Source of the DNA: Caldanaerobius polysaccharolyticus DSM 13641
GTDB lineage: Bacteria; Bacillota; Thermoanaerobacteria; Thermoanaerobacterales; Caldanaerobiaceae
Direction of reading: 5' to 3'
Assembly: GCF_000427425.1 (NCBI RefSeq)
Contig: NZ_KE386494.1
Location: 126,376-190,375, forward strand
Length of the DNA stretch: 64,000 bases
The notes beneath the pieces were generated by a model, which worked only from the letters and a program-made list of their open reading frames with translations, was not told where the DNA came from and searched no databases. Positions 17,280 to 25,578 of the stretch are shown here, one piece after another (the stretch's first letter is position 1; each line of letters starts with the position of its first letter). The position numbers and the translations under genes were made by a program.

Positions 17280-18170
17280 TCAATCTCCTCCCTTTCTTTT
17301 CTTAGCAATAGACTCTGCTATTTGAAGGATATAGTCCTCAAACTGATCTTTTAAATCCCCCCTCTTAAGGGCGAATTCTACTGTAGCCTTTAAAAAGCCT
17401 AATTTATCGCCTATATCGTACCTTTTTCCCTCAAAGTTGTACGCGTAAATACTCTCGTACCTCAACAATTCTTTCAGCGCATCTGTAAGCTGTATTTCCC
17501 CTCCAGCGCCTGGCTTTAAATTCTCCAGTATATCAAATATCCTCGGCGTTATTATGTATCTGCCCAATATGGCCATGCGGGAAGGGGCTGTTTCTTTTTT
17601 AGGCTTTTCCACCAGGTCTTTAACCTTAAAAAGGTTTTTTTCTACACGCTGGCAATCCACTATGCCGTATTTGCTCACATCTTCATAAGGCACCTCCTGG
17701 ACTCCGATAATAGAACAGCGGTATTTTTCATACTGTTCTATCATCTGCTTTAAAACAGGCTTTTTAGAATCGACCACATCATCTCCTAACAGCACAGCAA
17801 AAGGCTCGTTGCCCACAAAAGCTCGGGCGCAGTATACAGCATGGCCTAAACCCTTGGCTTCTTTTTGCCTTATGTAATGTATATTCACCATGTTGGTTAT
17901 ATCTTCTATGAGGTTTAAAAGTTCCTCCTGCCCCTTCTTTTTAAGCTCCAATTCTAGCTCCACTGATTTATCAAAATGGTCTTCAATGGATCTCTTGTTT
18001 CTACCTGTGATTATAAGGATGTCTTCAACTCCAGAACTAATCGCTTCCTCCACGATGTACTGTATAGTGGGTTTGTCTACTATGGGCAACATTTCTTTGG
18101 GTTGCGCCTTTGTAGCTGGCAGAAATCTGGTTCCCAATCCTGCCGCAGGTATTATCGCCTTTTTAATCAA
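17280..18170 (-). CDS. galU: UTP-glucose-1-phosphate uridylyltransferase
   Basis: 296 residues from a TTG start, which lies 8 nt after AGGAGG; the longer frame to 18227 has no ribosome site. It makes UDP-glucose from UTP and glucose-1-phosphate for cell-wall and polysaccharide synthesis. Motifs: the nucleotidyltransferase loop [21 protein letters not shown] with its catalytic Lys, [31 protein letters not shown]-type [11 protein letters not shown], and [10 protein letters not shown]. It is the first gene of the exporter cluster, with only 3 nt to the HlyD gene. That link to an efflux module is unusual and may mean only shared transcription. Confidence 0.95.
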   Translation of the reverse strand: MIKKAIIPAAGLGTRFLPATKAQPKEMLPIVDKPTIQYIVEEAISSGVEDILIITGRNKRSIEDHFDKSVELELELKKKGQEELLNLIEDITNMVNIHYIRQKEAKGLGHAVYCARAFVGNEPFAVLLGDDVVDSKKPVLKQMIEQYEKYRCSIIGVQEVPYEDVSKYGIVDCQRVEKNLFKVKDLVEKPKKETAPSRMAILGRYIITPRIFDILENLKPGAGGEIQLTDALKELLRYESIYAYNFEGKRYDIGDKLGFLKATVEFALKRGDLKDQFEDYILQIAESIAKKRKGGD

Positions 18171-18213
18171 CGCCTTCTCCTCCTTTACCCTTTTTGCTTT
18201 AGTTTTCTCATAT

Positions 18214-18222
18214 ATTATACCA
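18214..18222 (-). promoter_or_regulatory. Extended -10 promoter for galU
   Basis: TGGTATAAT on the minus strand, a perfect -10 with the extended TGN. No good -35 is seen at 17 bp. It lies about 45 nt upstream of the TTG start of galU. Confidence 0.5.
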
Positions 18223-18263
18223 TACACACAGGTGTCCCACTGGCAAATAGCATCAAAAAACTA

Positions 18264-18292
18264 TTGACAAATCTTTTTTATAAGTTTAAAAT
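18264..18292 (+). promoter_or_regulatory. Sigma-A promoter of cysK
   Basis: TTGACA, 17-bp spacer, TAAAAT. A near-consensus housekeeping promoter about 57 nt upstream of the cysK start. It is divergent from the galU promoter. Confidence 0.8.
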
Positions 18293-18349
18293 GTGTATAA
18301 ACATACTGATTTACTTGGATTTAAAAATATATACTTGGAGGTAATTACA

Positions 18350-19279
18350 ATGAATATTGCGAAAAACCTAACGGATCTTATAGGAAATACACCCCTTTTG
18401 GAGCTCTCTAATTATAACAGGGCAAATCAACTGGAAGCAAGGCTTATAGCCAAGCTGGAGTACTTTAATCCTTTGTCCAGCGTAAAAGATAGGATTGGAT
18501 ACGCTATGATCAAGGACGCAGAGGAAAAAGGGCTTATAAACAAAGACACTGTTATAATCGAACCCACCAGCGGTAATACGGGAATAGCGCTGGCATTTGT
18601 GGCAGCCGCAAAAGGCTACAGGCTTATACTCACAATGCCTGATACCATGAGCATTGAAAGAAGGAATCTGCTCAAAGCTCTGGGAGCCGAGCTGGTCTTA
18701 ACCCCTGGCATTGAGGGAATGAAAGGAGCTGTAAAAAAGGCAGAAGAACTGGCAGCACAGACGCCTAACTCATTTATCCCTCAGCAATTTAAAAATCCCG
18801 CAAACCCCGAAATACACAGAAAAACCACCGCAGAAGAGATCTGGCGGGATACCGACGGACAGGTAGATATATTCGTAGCTGGCGTTGGTACAGGTGGAAC
18901 TATAACAGGGGTAGGAGAAGTGTTAAAGCAAAAAAAACCTGATGTCAAAATCGTAGCTGTAGAGCCTTTTGATTCGCCGGTTTTGTCGGGCGGCAAGCCC
19001 GGGCCTCATAAAATACAGGGCATAGGGGCCGGATTTGTCCCCGATGTGTTAAACAGGAGTGTCATTGATGAGGTCTTTAAAGTCAAGAACGAAGAGGCCT
19101 TTGAGACCTCCAGAAAATTGGCAAAACTGGAGGGCCTTATTGTTGGCATTTCCTCAGGAGCAGCGGCTTTTGCCGCAACGCAAATAGCAAAGAGGCCAGA
19201 AAACAAAGGGAAGACGATCGTTGCCCTGTTGCCAGATACAGGTGAAAGATACCTGTCCACACCTCTGTTCCAAGAGTAA
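18350..19279 (+). CDS. cysK: Cysteine synthase (O-acetylserine sulfhydrylase)
   Basis: 309 residues. It makes cysteine from O-acetylserine and sulfide using PLP. The PLP lysine is Lys46 in the SSVKDR motif; PTSGNTG forms the substrate loop; [14 protein letters not shown] binds the PLP phosphate; SSGAA lies near the C-terminus. The N-terminus [12 protein letters not shown] is typical. The ATG at 18350 is chosen because TTGGAGG precedes it. The upstream promoter and the downstream terminator make it a single-gene unit. No T-box or SAM riboswitch is seen in its short leader. Confidence 0.96.
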   Translation: MNIAKNLTDLIGNTPLLELSNYNRANQLEARLIAKLEYFNPLSSVKDRIGYAMIKDAEEKGLINKDTVIIEPTSGNTGIALAFVAAAKGYRLILTMPDTMSIERRNLLKALGAELVLTPGIEGMKGAVKKAEELAAQTPNSFIPQQFKNPANPEIHRKTTAEEIWRDTDGQVDIFVAGVGTGGTITGVGEVLKQKKPDVKIVAVEPFDSPVLSGGKPGPHKIQGIGAGFVPDVLNRSVIDEVFKVKNEEAFETSRKLAKLEGLIVGISSGAAAFAATQIAKRPENKGKTIVALLPDTGERYLSTPLFQE

Positions 19280-19282
19280 ATA

Positions 19283-19328
19283 AGGTTTGGGAATATAAGC
19301 GCAAGCTTATTTCCCCAAACCTCTTTTT
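19283..19328 (+). terminator. Terminator of cysK
   Basis: AGGTTTGGG plus an AT-rich extension pairs with a GCTTATTT plus CCCCAAACCT arm around GCAA, followed by CTTTTT. This is a long, nearly perfect stem immediately after the cysK stop. Confidence 0.9.
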
Positions 19329-19354
19329 AAAATAACAGCAAGGGTGATGAAAGA

Positions 19355-19942
19355 ATGAGTAATGGAGAAATAACCAGAGAATCAGCATTTGCGCTATTAA
19401 AAGAGTACACAAAAAGCGAAAGCCTTATCAAACACGCTCTGGCGGTGGAAGCTGTTATGAAACACTTCGCGCGGCTGTTCAACCTCGACGAAAACGACGT
19501 AACAAAATGGGGTATAATCGGCCTATTGCACGATATCGACTATGAGATGTACCCACAACAGCATTGCAAAAAAGTAAGAGAAATATTGACGCGCTATGGA
19601 TACCCCGAGGAGTATATAAGGGCTATAGAAAGCCATGGCTACAATATCGTCAACGATGTAAAACCTATACACAAAATGGAAAAAGTGCTTTACACGGTAG
19701 ACGAATTGACAGGATTTATCACAGCCGTGGCCATCTTAAGGCCAAGCAAAAGTCTATCTGATCTCAGTGTAAAATCTGTAAAAAAGAAATGGAAGCAAAA
19801 AAGCTTCGCCAGTGGCGTAAACCGCAACGTGATAGAAGAAGGCGCAAAAATGCTGGAAATGGAATTAGATTACATAATCGAGCAGACCATCATAGGAATG
19901 CAGCAAGTGGCAGACGAAATCGGCCTAAGTGGAAAAGCGTAG
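19355..19942 (+). CDS. HD-domain (HDIG-like) phosphohydrolase
   Basis: 195 residues. The HD metal motif is visible: KHALAVEAVMKHFAR (first His), then WGIIGLLHDIDYEM (His-Asp pair), then RAIESHGYN further on. HD-domain proteins hydrolyse nucleotides or phosphoesters; the substrate is not evident. The protein contains several lysine-rich stretches (KSVKKKWKQKSF). It has a weak ribosome site (GGGTGATGAAAGA) and lies after the cysK terminator, convergent with the nitrilase-family gene 5 nt beyond its stop. Confidence 0.85.
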   Translation: MSNGEITRESAFALLKEYTKSESLIKHALAVEAVMKHFARLFNLDENDVTKWGIIGLLHDIDYEMYPQQHCKKVREILTRYGYPEEYIRAIESHGYNIVNDVKPIHKMEKVLYTVDELTGFITAVAILRPSKSLSDLSVKSVKKKWKQKSFASGVNRNVIEEGAKMLEMELDYIIEQTIIGMQQVADEIGLSGKA

Positions 19943-19947
19943 CGATA

Positions 19948-20676
19948 TTAATACGCTTCTCCTACCGGAGTAGTCAAAAGGCATTCTTCGATTTCCCCTG
20001 CCGATACCACCACACACCCCTCAGGATCCACTATAAGGCTGTTGCCCAAGCTCACCATCCCTATGTGGCTGCCCACCGCATTAGCCAGAAAAACATAGAT
20101 TTTATTCTCTACTGCCCTGGCAATGGGTATAGCGCGATTTTTATCTACCTTCCACCTGGCTTCTTGCAGCTTATAATAGTGGGCCGATATTATATACAGT
20201 ATATCCACCCCTTGTTCTCTAAGGTGCCTTATTAACATAGGGTCATTCTGATCCCTGCATATGATCACCCCTATCCTGTGGCCCGCAAATTCAAAGTACA
20301 AACTCTCGGAACCCGGTACAAAGTACTTCTCTTCAACCTCGGTGAGATGGATTTTATCGTAGCTAAACTTACGGCCATCAGGTAAAATCACCGAGGCCCT
20401 ATTTATAAACTTGCCGCCGTGGCGATATCCATGCCCAACGATGGCGCCCACTCCAAGCTCTTTGCTTTTCATCCCGATGCCACCTAGTGCTTCATCTACT
20501 TTAGCGTTTAAATCCCCATTTCCCACGTACGATGGATTGTAACCTGTAAGAAACATCTCAGGAAAACCTAAAAGACAGATGCCTTCTCCTGCGGCTCTTT
20601 CCATGTACCTATAGACCTTTGCCAAATTATACTCTATTTTATCTCCTATGGACAGCTGAGCTACCCCGAATTTCAA
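19948..20676 (-). CDS. Carbon-nitrogen hydrolase (nitrilase superfamily)
   Basis: 242 residues from a TTG start with AAAGGAG upstream. The catalytic triad is visible: Glu40 (LGFPEMFLTGY), Lys108 (YDKIHL) and Cys140 (GVIICRDQNDP). It resembles the C-N hydrolase branch that acts on amides or N-carbamoyl compounds; the substrate is unknown. The Cys motif has RDQN where many members have YDLRFPE, so it may be an atypical subgroup. It follows the 2-hydroxyacyl-CoA dehydratase-like pair by 29 nt on the same strand, so a shared pathway is possible. Confidence 0.88.
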   Translation of the reverse strand: MKFGVAQLSIGDKIEYNLAKVYRYMERAAGEGICLLGFPEMFLTGYNPSYVGNGDLNAKVDEALGGIGMKSKELGVGAIVGHGYRHGGKFINRASVILPDGRKFSYDKIHLTEVEEKYFVPGSESLYFEFAGHRIGVIICRDQNDPMLIRHLREQGVDILYIISAHYYKLQEARWKVDKNRAIPIARAVENKIYVFLANAVGSHIGMVSLGNSLIVDPEGCVVVSAGEIEECLLTTPVGEAY

Positions 20677-20704
20677 CTCGCTTTCTCTCTCCTTTCTTTA
20701 AAAA

Positions 20705-22387
20705 TTATTCCTGTAATGCTAAAATAGCTGCACCCAATGCCCCTACTATTTGCGGCTCCTCAGGGACATACACTTTTTCCCCTATTTTCTGCTCTATAGC
20801 CTCTACCACCCCTCTATTTTTTGCCACTCCACCTGTCATCATGTAAGCGCCTTTACGGCCTACTCTGTCAAGCAGGCCAATAGCTTTGGCGGCTACTGAA
20901 TTGTGCAGCCCCTTTACTATATCCGCTCTCTTTTTATTCTGCGCAATAAGGGACACAACCTCTGACTCCGCGAAAACCGTGCATATGCTTGTGATGTTTA
21001 TCTCCTCTGTCGCCTTCTGGGCTTCCTCTCCCATCCTTTCCAGCGGGATTTCCAGGGCCCTCGCCATCACTTCTAAAAAACGCCCTGTTCCCGCCGAGCA
21101 CCTGTCATTCATCACAAAATCCACCACATTGCCGTCGTCATCCAATCTTATTACCTTGCTGTCCTGTCCGCCTATATCTATAATAGTTCTTACGCCGTTG
21201 TTTAAAAAATAGGCCCCCTTGCCGTGGCAGGTTATCTCGGTCACCTGCTTATCGGCAAATGGGATGTTTATGCGCCCATAGCCGGTAGATACGACAAATG
21301 AAACATCATTCCGCCTAATTCCGGCCTTTTCAATAGCCTGTGAAAAAGCCCTGTCGGCGCTTTCCACTATGGATGCACCAGTGGGTACAACGCTATATGA
21401 CAGGATGTTATAATCCTCATCCAGTATAACCACGTCGGTGGATAAGGACCCGCTGTCTACACCAGCTACTATTTTCTTTTCAGACTTACGCATATGCTTT
21501 CTGGTTCCGTTTTTTTCCTTTAATGATTCAACAAAAGCGCTCACCCTGGTCATCAACTGTCCCTCACTGTCTCTGGTAAAATCGGTCTCTATTTTCAGTA
21601 TAGGAAAATGACAATTGTCTTTTATATAAGAATACTCATATGAATAAAACTCGCAGAACTTTATAGTGTGGTACACAATGCCGTCTACATTTGCCATTAT
21701 ATCCTCCAACATGTCCCGCCTTGTATCAATATCCGCCATGCGCATACATGGAATAGAGCGCATAAGGCATTTCGCGTACCATTCTATCATCTCCTGCTCT
21801 CCTGCCGATCTATCAAAAAGCGGCACATATTCTAGCAAATCCCCAGTACACGTATAATTTAACACCTCATCTGCCCCTGCCTTTTTAATCAAATCGATGA
21901 GGTAAGAACTGCATCTGGCACCCATTATAGCCAGGCTTGTACCTTTGCGCGCTTTAGGTTTATTGGCCTGTGTGGCAATCTGCTCTGTCCACATATATTT
22001 TTTAAAATCCTGGACGTTAAACTCTTTGCCATAGAAACCTGCAAAAGCCTGTACCAATTTTTTTATTTCACCGGCATACACATCCACAGCCTGTTCCCCG
22101 CCTTTTCTGGGCAAATCCAGCATGTACACCATCATGTCTTTTTTCGCATTTTTCAGGACATCGTACAACCGCCTCGCGCTGTCACAGCAGTTTACAAGGA
22201 TTATGCCATCGTATCCGCCCCTGAATACCTCTGAAAGCACCCCTTTCACATATGTACACATATTTGGGTGCATAAGGGCTTCCGCCACTTCATTATCAAC
22301 ACGCACCGGTTCTATGCGCCTACAATCAACGCCCATGTTTTCCAAAAGCTTCACAGGCGTATATTTACATATGTATCCTACGGTCAT
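20705..22387 (-). CDS. Fusion of a 2-hydroxyacyl-CoA dehydratase-like subunit and its ATP-dependent activator (HgdB/HgdC-like)
   Basis: 560 residues. The first part (about 1-305) resembles dehydratase/benzoyl-CoA-reductase subunits, with candidate cluster Cys in NMCTYVKG, VNCCDSARR and KFCEFYSYEY. The second part (about 308-560) is a complete BadF/BcrA/HgdC activase: KIVAGVDSGSLSTDVV, STGYGR, TIIDIGGQDSK, and the two 4Fe-4S Cys motifs NDRCSAGTG and TSICTVFAESE, ending GGVAKN and GALGAA. The activator injects low-potential electrons at the cost of ATP. The activase is normally a separate gene; here it is joined to a subunit. The ATG at 22387 lies 7 nt after GGGAGG and overlaps the upstream stop (ATGA). 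Confidence 0.87.
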   Translation of the reverse strand: MTVGYICKYTPVKLLENMGVDCRRIEPVRVDNEVAEALMHPNMCTYVKGVLSEVFRGGYDGIILVNCCDSARRLYDVLKNAKKDMMVYMLDLPRKGGEQAVDVYAGEIKKLVQAFAGFYGKEFNVQDFKKYMWTEQIATQANKPKARKGTSLAIMGARCSSYLIDLIKKAGADEVLNYTCTGDLLEYVPLFDRSAGEQEMIEWYAKCLMRSIPCMRMADIDTRRDMLEDIMANVDGIVYHTIKFCEFYSYEYSYIKDNCHFPILKIETDFTRDSEGQLMTRVSAFVESLKEKNGTRKHMRKSEKKIVAGVDSGSLSTDVVILDEDYNILSYSVVPTGASIVESADRAFSQAIEKAGIRRNDVSFVVSTGYGRINIPFADKQVTEITCHGKGAYFLNNGVRTIIDIGGQDSKVIRLDDDGNVVDFVMNDRCSAGTGRFLEVMARALEIPLERMGEEAQKATEEINITSICTVFAESEVVSLIAQNKKRADIVKGLHNSVAAKAIGLLDRVGRKGAYMMTGGVAKNRGVVEAIEQKIGEKVYVPEEPQIVGALGAAILALQE

Positions 22388-23655
22388 AAGCACCCCTCCC
22401 GCTTACCTATCATCTCTAAAAATGCTTCTAGTCTGGTGTTTACTTGCCCTTCATGATGGTTGCGCCGATCTGCCCCATCTCCATCCAGGGCGAGAAACGG
22501 TATGCCCCTTTCATCCAGCACCTGCTTTAACAGCATCATTCCCCCCACCGACTGCTTGCATCCCCACTGACAGAAGTGTATTACACCGTCGGGTTGTAAC
22601 CTGTCGATTATATTCATTATGCTGTCTATCTTCCTCTGATAAGGCCCATTGCCGTGGTTGAGGATCATTTTTCTGGCCAGCGCCCTGTACGGGTTATCGC
22701 AGTCCATCTCCTCCAGATAATCAAAGTTCAAGTCAAGGCCTAAGATTTCGTATTCTCGGCTGTAATTAAAATACCGCTTTAACCCATAGGGGTAAAAAGG
22801 CACAATGTGCACCCAAAATACCCTCTTAGCCTTACTATCGGGAAAGCTTTGCATCTCATCCGTCAGCATCTCGTAAAATCTCAAGGTTTGCTGGGTTCCC
22901 ATAAACGTATGGGTCACAAATAACATATACATCTCCAGCGTCAGAGTGGTAGGATGACATTTATACCTTAGGGCATCTATATACCTATTCATATAGGCGT
23001 GAGTCTTATTTTCCCTCTTTATCACCTCTTTTAGCTTATCCTCATCCATCTTTTTGCCCGTGGCCTGCTCCAGCATCTTCACCATCTCCCTGAGCTGCCC
23101 TTCTAAATAACTGACGCTCTGGGAGCTGTACTCAAACGGCACATCGATAGAGTACATGGGCACATGGTGATACCACGAAAGGTACCTGAACGTGCTTATA
23201 TTGGCATCACACAACATGGACGACGTAATCATAAACTTAGGCTTGGGCAAGAGGTCGGTTAAAGCCGCTCCTATAAATCCCTTATGGTAGCTACAAAGGG
23301 TATCAGATATTCCAGACCGTTGGGCATAGTCTATGTAGATATCTTCGCATTGAAAACCCACGAGAAAAGACGAAAAGGCCTCTATACACAGAGGATATAT
23401 ATCCATGGCATGAAGTATTTCGGTAGGGGCAAACAGGTTGACCCATGCCGACTGATCACTATGTACCAGCGGATTTAATATAAACTCCACGCCTATTTTA
23501 TTCAGGTAATTTAAGGATTTGGGCACATGTTTGTCCCCAAATAGGGAAAAAAAGATCTGTTCTGCCCTCAGTCCCAATACCATGAGCTTTCTGATCTTCT
23601 CGGGATTATTTGTGCTTTTCTTTATCCACCTCATATAAGTATCTACTAAATTCAT
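22384..23655 (-). CDS. 2-hydroxyacyl-CoA dehydratase/double-cubane-type subunit (HgdB-like)
   Basis: 423 residues. Candidate iron-sulfur ligands are in SDTLCSYHKG, SSMLCDAN and HFCQWGCKQSVGG, in the order seen in HgdB-like proteins. The start is set at the ATG at 23655 because TAGGAG lies 10 nt upstream; the longer frame lacks a site. It overlaps the fused activase gene by 4 nt, so the two products probably form one complex. The true reaction could be dehydration of a 2-hydroxyacyl-CoA, or a reduction as in double-cubane cluster proteins. No CoA-transferase or acyl-CoA dehydrogenase gene lies next to it, so fermentation of an amino acid is not directly supported. Confidence 0.85.
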   Translation of the reverse strand: MNLVDTYMRWIKKSTNNPEKIRKLMVLGLRAEQIFFSLFGDKHVPKSLNYLNKIGVEFILNPLVHSDQSAWVNLFAPTEILHAMDIYPLCIEAFSSFLVGFQCEDIYIDYAQRSGISDTLCSYHKGFIGAALTDLLPKPKFMITSSMLCDANISTFRYLSWYHHVPMYSIDVPFEYSSQSVSYLEGQLREMVKMLEQATGKKMDEDKLKEVIKRENKTHAYMNRYIDALRYKCHPTTLTLEMYMLFVTHTFMGTQQTLRFYEMLTDEMQSFPDSKAKRVFWVHIVPFYPYGLKRYFNYSREYEILGLDLNFDYLEEMDCDNPYRALARKMILNHGNGPYQRKIDSIMNIIDRLQPDGVIHFCQWGCKQSVGGMMLLKQVLDERGIPFLALDGDGADRRNHHEGQVNTRLEAFLEMIGKREGCL

Positions 23656-23691
23656 TACGACGTCACTCCTACATGCTAAAATCATTTTCTA

Positions 23692-23720
23692 TTGACTTAC
23701 AAGTGGCGTAATAATATACT
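23692..23720 (+). promoter_or_regulatory. Promoter of the MFS transporter gene
   Basis: TTGACT, 17-bp spacer, TATACT; the transporter start follows 34 nt downstream. It lies in the 99-bp gap divergent from the dehydratase operon. Confidence 0.7.
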
Positions 23721-23754
23721 ATTGCTCAGTGTAATTGTTATGAGGAGGTAACTT

Positions 23755-25020
23755 ATGTTTAAAGATATATACTCTCGCTTTAAATCTATAAACAGCAACG
23801 CAAGGATAACCATCGCAGTGGGCCCTCTCATCAACATACCCATTAGTATGTTTACAACATACGCCACTATATATATGTCTAGACTTGGTTTAACCGCCGA
23901 ACAAATAGGGATTATATCTTCTATAAACCTTCTGGCCCAGCTCATAAACTCCTTTTACGCTGGTATACTGACAAACAAGCTGGGTAGAAAAATCACCATA
24001 ACCATATTTGACACCATTGCATGGGCCTTAGCGTGCCTGGCATGGGCTTTTTCCCGAAGTTTTGTTACATTTCTACTGGCGGCGCTACTGAATTCCTTTG
24101 TAAAGGTAGCTGAGATAGCGTGGAGATGCATATTGGTTGACGATTCCAGTCCTCAAGAGAGAATTACCATATGGTCTTTTCAAAACATCGTCTTCGCCAT
24201 AGGAGGTTTGTTTGTGCCATTGGGAGGAATCCTCGTATCTCGCTACGGAGTGGTATCCGCTACCAGGGCGTTGTACATTATGAGCTTTGTGGTGATATTC
24301 ACCGCTATCTTAATAAGATATGCATACCTTACCGAAACCTCCATAGGTGTAATGATGATGCAAAATAGCAAAAACAGCAGCCATAAAGAGGTCTTAAAGG
24401 ACGTATACGATGCGATAAAATACATACTTACCCATCCGGAAAACCTCATGCTGCTTTCCATCGTGGTGCTAAACAACTTTCAGTTTATCCTAAAAAATAC
24501 ATATAACAACCTCTACCTAATTTCACAACTTAAGATAAGCGATAGGATGGTATCCATATTTCCAGCTATAGGCACGATAATGACCATGACCGCCTTGTTC
24601 GCAATTATACCTAAAATGAGAATAGGCGGTGAAAAAGGAGCACTGCTTATCGGGCTGGTGCTTACGTCCTTAAGCAATCTTTTATTGGTGCTATCTCCCC
24701 CTAGGCATATTGGCATGTTGACGTTGACCACACTTATAAGCGCTATAGGCTTTGCGATAATGGGCCCTAACTTAGAGACGTGCTGGGCTAACTCCATCGA
24801 CGATAAAAAGCGAGCAAATGTAATATCCTATTCGTCTATATTCATCACTGCCATAAGTATACCTGCTGGCGCCATAGGTGGCTATATCTATACGTTAGAG
24901 CCGATAATGCTTTTTATACTGATATTCGCGCTCTCCTTGCTTGCCTGTGCAATCGGATGGGTGATCATGCGAGCAGACAAAAAAGCGGCAGGTAATCGCC
25001 TTCGCAGGCTTTCCACGTAA
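23755..25020 (+). CDS. Major facilitator superfamily transporter
   Basis: 421 residues with about 12 hydrophobic segments and a GILTNKLGRKIT loop between helices 2 and 3, the MFS motif A position. Start supported by GAGGAGG 6 nt before the ATG. It is transcribed away from the dehydratase-like pair, and could carry a related acid, but nothing in the protein shows the substrate. C-terminus is basic (RADKKAAGNRLRRL). Confidence 0.87.
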   Translation: MFKDIYSRFKSINSNARITIAVGPLINIPISMFTTYATIYMSRLGLTAEQIGIISSINLLAQLINSFYAGILTNKLGRKITITIFDTIAWALACLAWAFSRSFVTFLLAALLNSFVKVAEIAWRCILVDDSSPQERITIWSFQNIVFAIGGLFVPLGGILVSRYGVVSATRALYIMSFVVIFTAILIRYAYLTETSIGVMMMQNSKNSSHKEVLKDVYDAIKYILTHPENLMLLSIVVLNNFQFILKNTYNNLYLISQLKISDRMVSIFPAIGTIMTMTALFAIIPKMRIGGEKGALLIGLVLTSLSNLLLVLSPPRHIGMLTLTTLISAIGFAIMGPNLETCWANSIDDKKRANVISYSSIFITAISIPAGAIGGYIYTLEPIMLFILIFALSLLACAIGWVIMRADKKAAGNRLRRLST

Positions 25021-25048
25021 TAGGTGCGCCAAAGCGGCGCACCTATTA
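25018..25048. terminator. Bidirectional hairpin between convergent genes
   Basis: Perfect 13-bp stem: TAATAGGTGCGCC/GGCGCACCTATTA with loop AAAGC. It includes the MFS stop codon and lies 5 nt before the stop of the convergent epimerase gene. There is no clear T-run on either side. Confidence 0.7.
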
Positions 25049-25052
25049 CTTA

Positions 25053-25505
25053 TCAGTCGTTTTCCAGTAGCTCTACTATAACCTTGAGCTTATCCTCGGC
25101 ATCTATGTAGGCATATCGCCCTCCGGTGTACTCACCCTTTTGGACCAGTGGCATGCCGTTAGCCTCCAACGCCGCCACAGTGTCCTTCATACCCTTTATC
25201 TGAAATGCGATGTGATGTACTCCTTCCCCATGTTTATCTAAAAATTCCCTCCATGTACTGGGTTCGCTGTCGGGCTCTATAAGTTCTATGTCTAAAGATC
25301 CCATCTTGAAGAATATAAGCTTCGCCCTGGCCTTTGTGGAGCTGCCTTTATACTCAGTCTTTGCAACATCCACCGTGTCGGTTATCACCGTTGAAGTAGG
25401 CTTTATCCCAAATACCTTTTCGTACATCTTAGCCGTCTTTTCCGCATCGTGTACAACTATGCCTATCTGGGTCACAACATTACTGCCTATCATTTTTTCT
25501 TCCAT
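25053..25505 (-). CDS. Glyoxalase/VOC-fold protein, methylmalonyl-CoA-epimerase-like
   Basis: 150 residues. Two VOC half-motifs are seen: TQIGIVVHDAEKTAKMYEKVFG near the start and GVHHIAFQIKGMKDTVAALEANG in the middle, with metal-ligand candidates His in IVVHD and HHIAF, and Glu in IELIEPD and VIVELLE. Methylmalonyl-CoA epimerases have this build, but other VOC enzymes (including dioxygenases and lyases) cannot be excluded; no mutase gene is nearby. The ATG at 25505 is preferred: AGGAG sits 7 nt upstream, too close to the ATG at 25511. Confidence 0.78.
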   Translation of the reverse strand: MEEKMIGSNVVTQIGIVVHDAEKTAKMYEKVFGIKPTSTVITDTVDVAKTEYKGSSTKARAKLIFFKMGSLDIELIEPDSEPSTWREFLDKHGEGVHHIAFQIKGMKDTVAALEANGMPLVQKGEYTGGRYAYIDAEDKLKVIVELLEND

Positions 25506-25578
25506 ATACATTCTCCTCTCATTTAAATATTTTATAATTTCGCCAAAGGCCATCTTGTTGATATAATGCTTAAGAGCA

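Noticed and set aside
22122..22661. 179-residue plus-strand frame
   Set aside because: Antisense shadow over the two dehydratase-like genes; no family motif.
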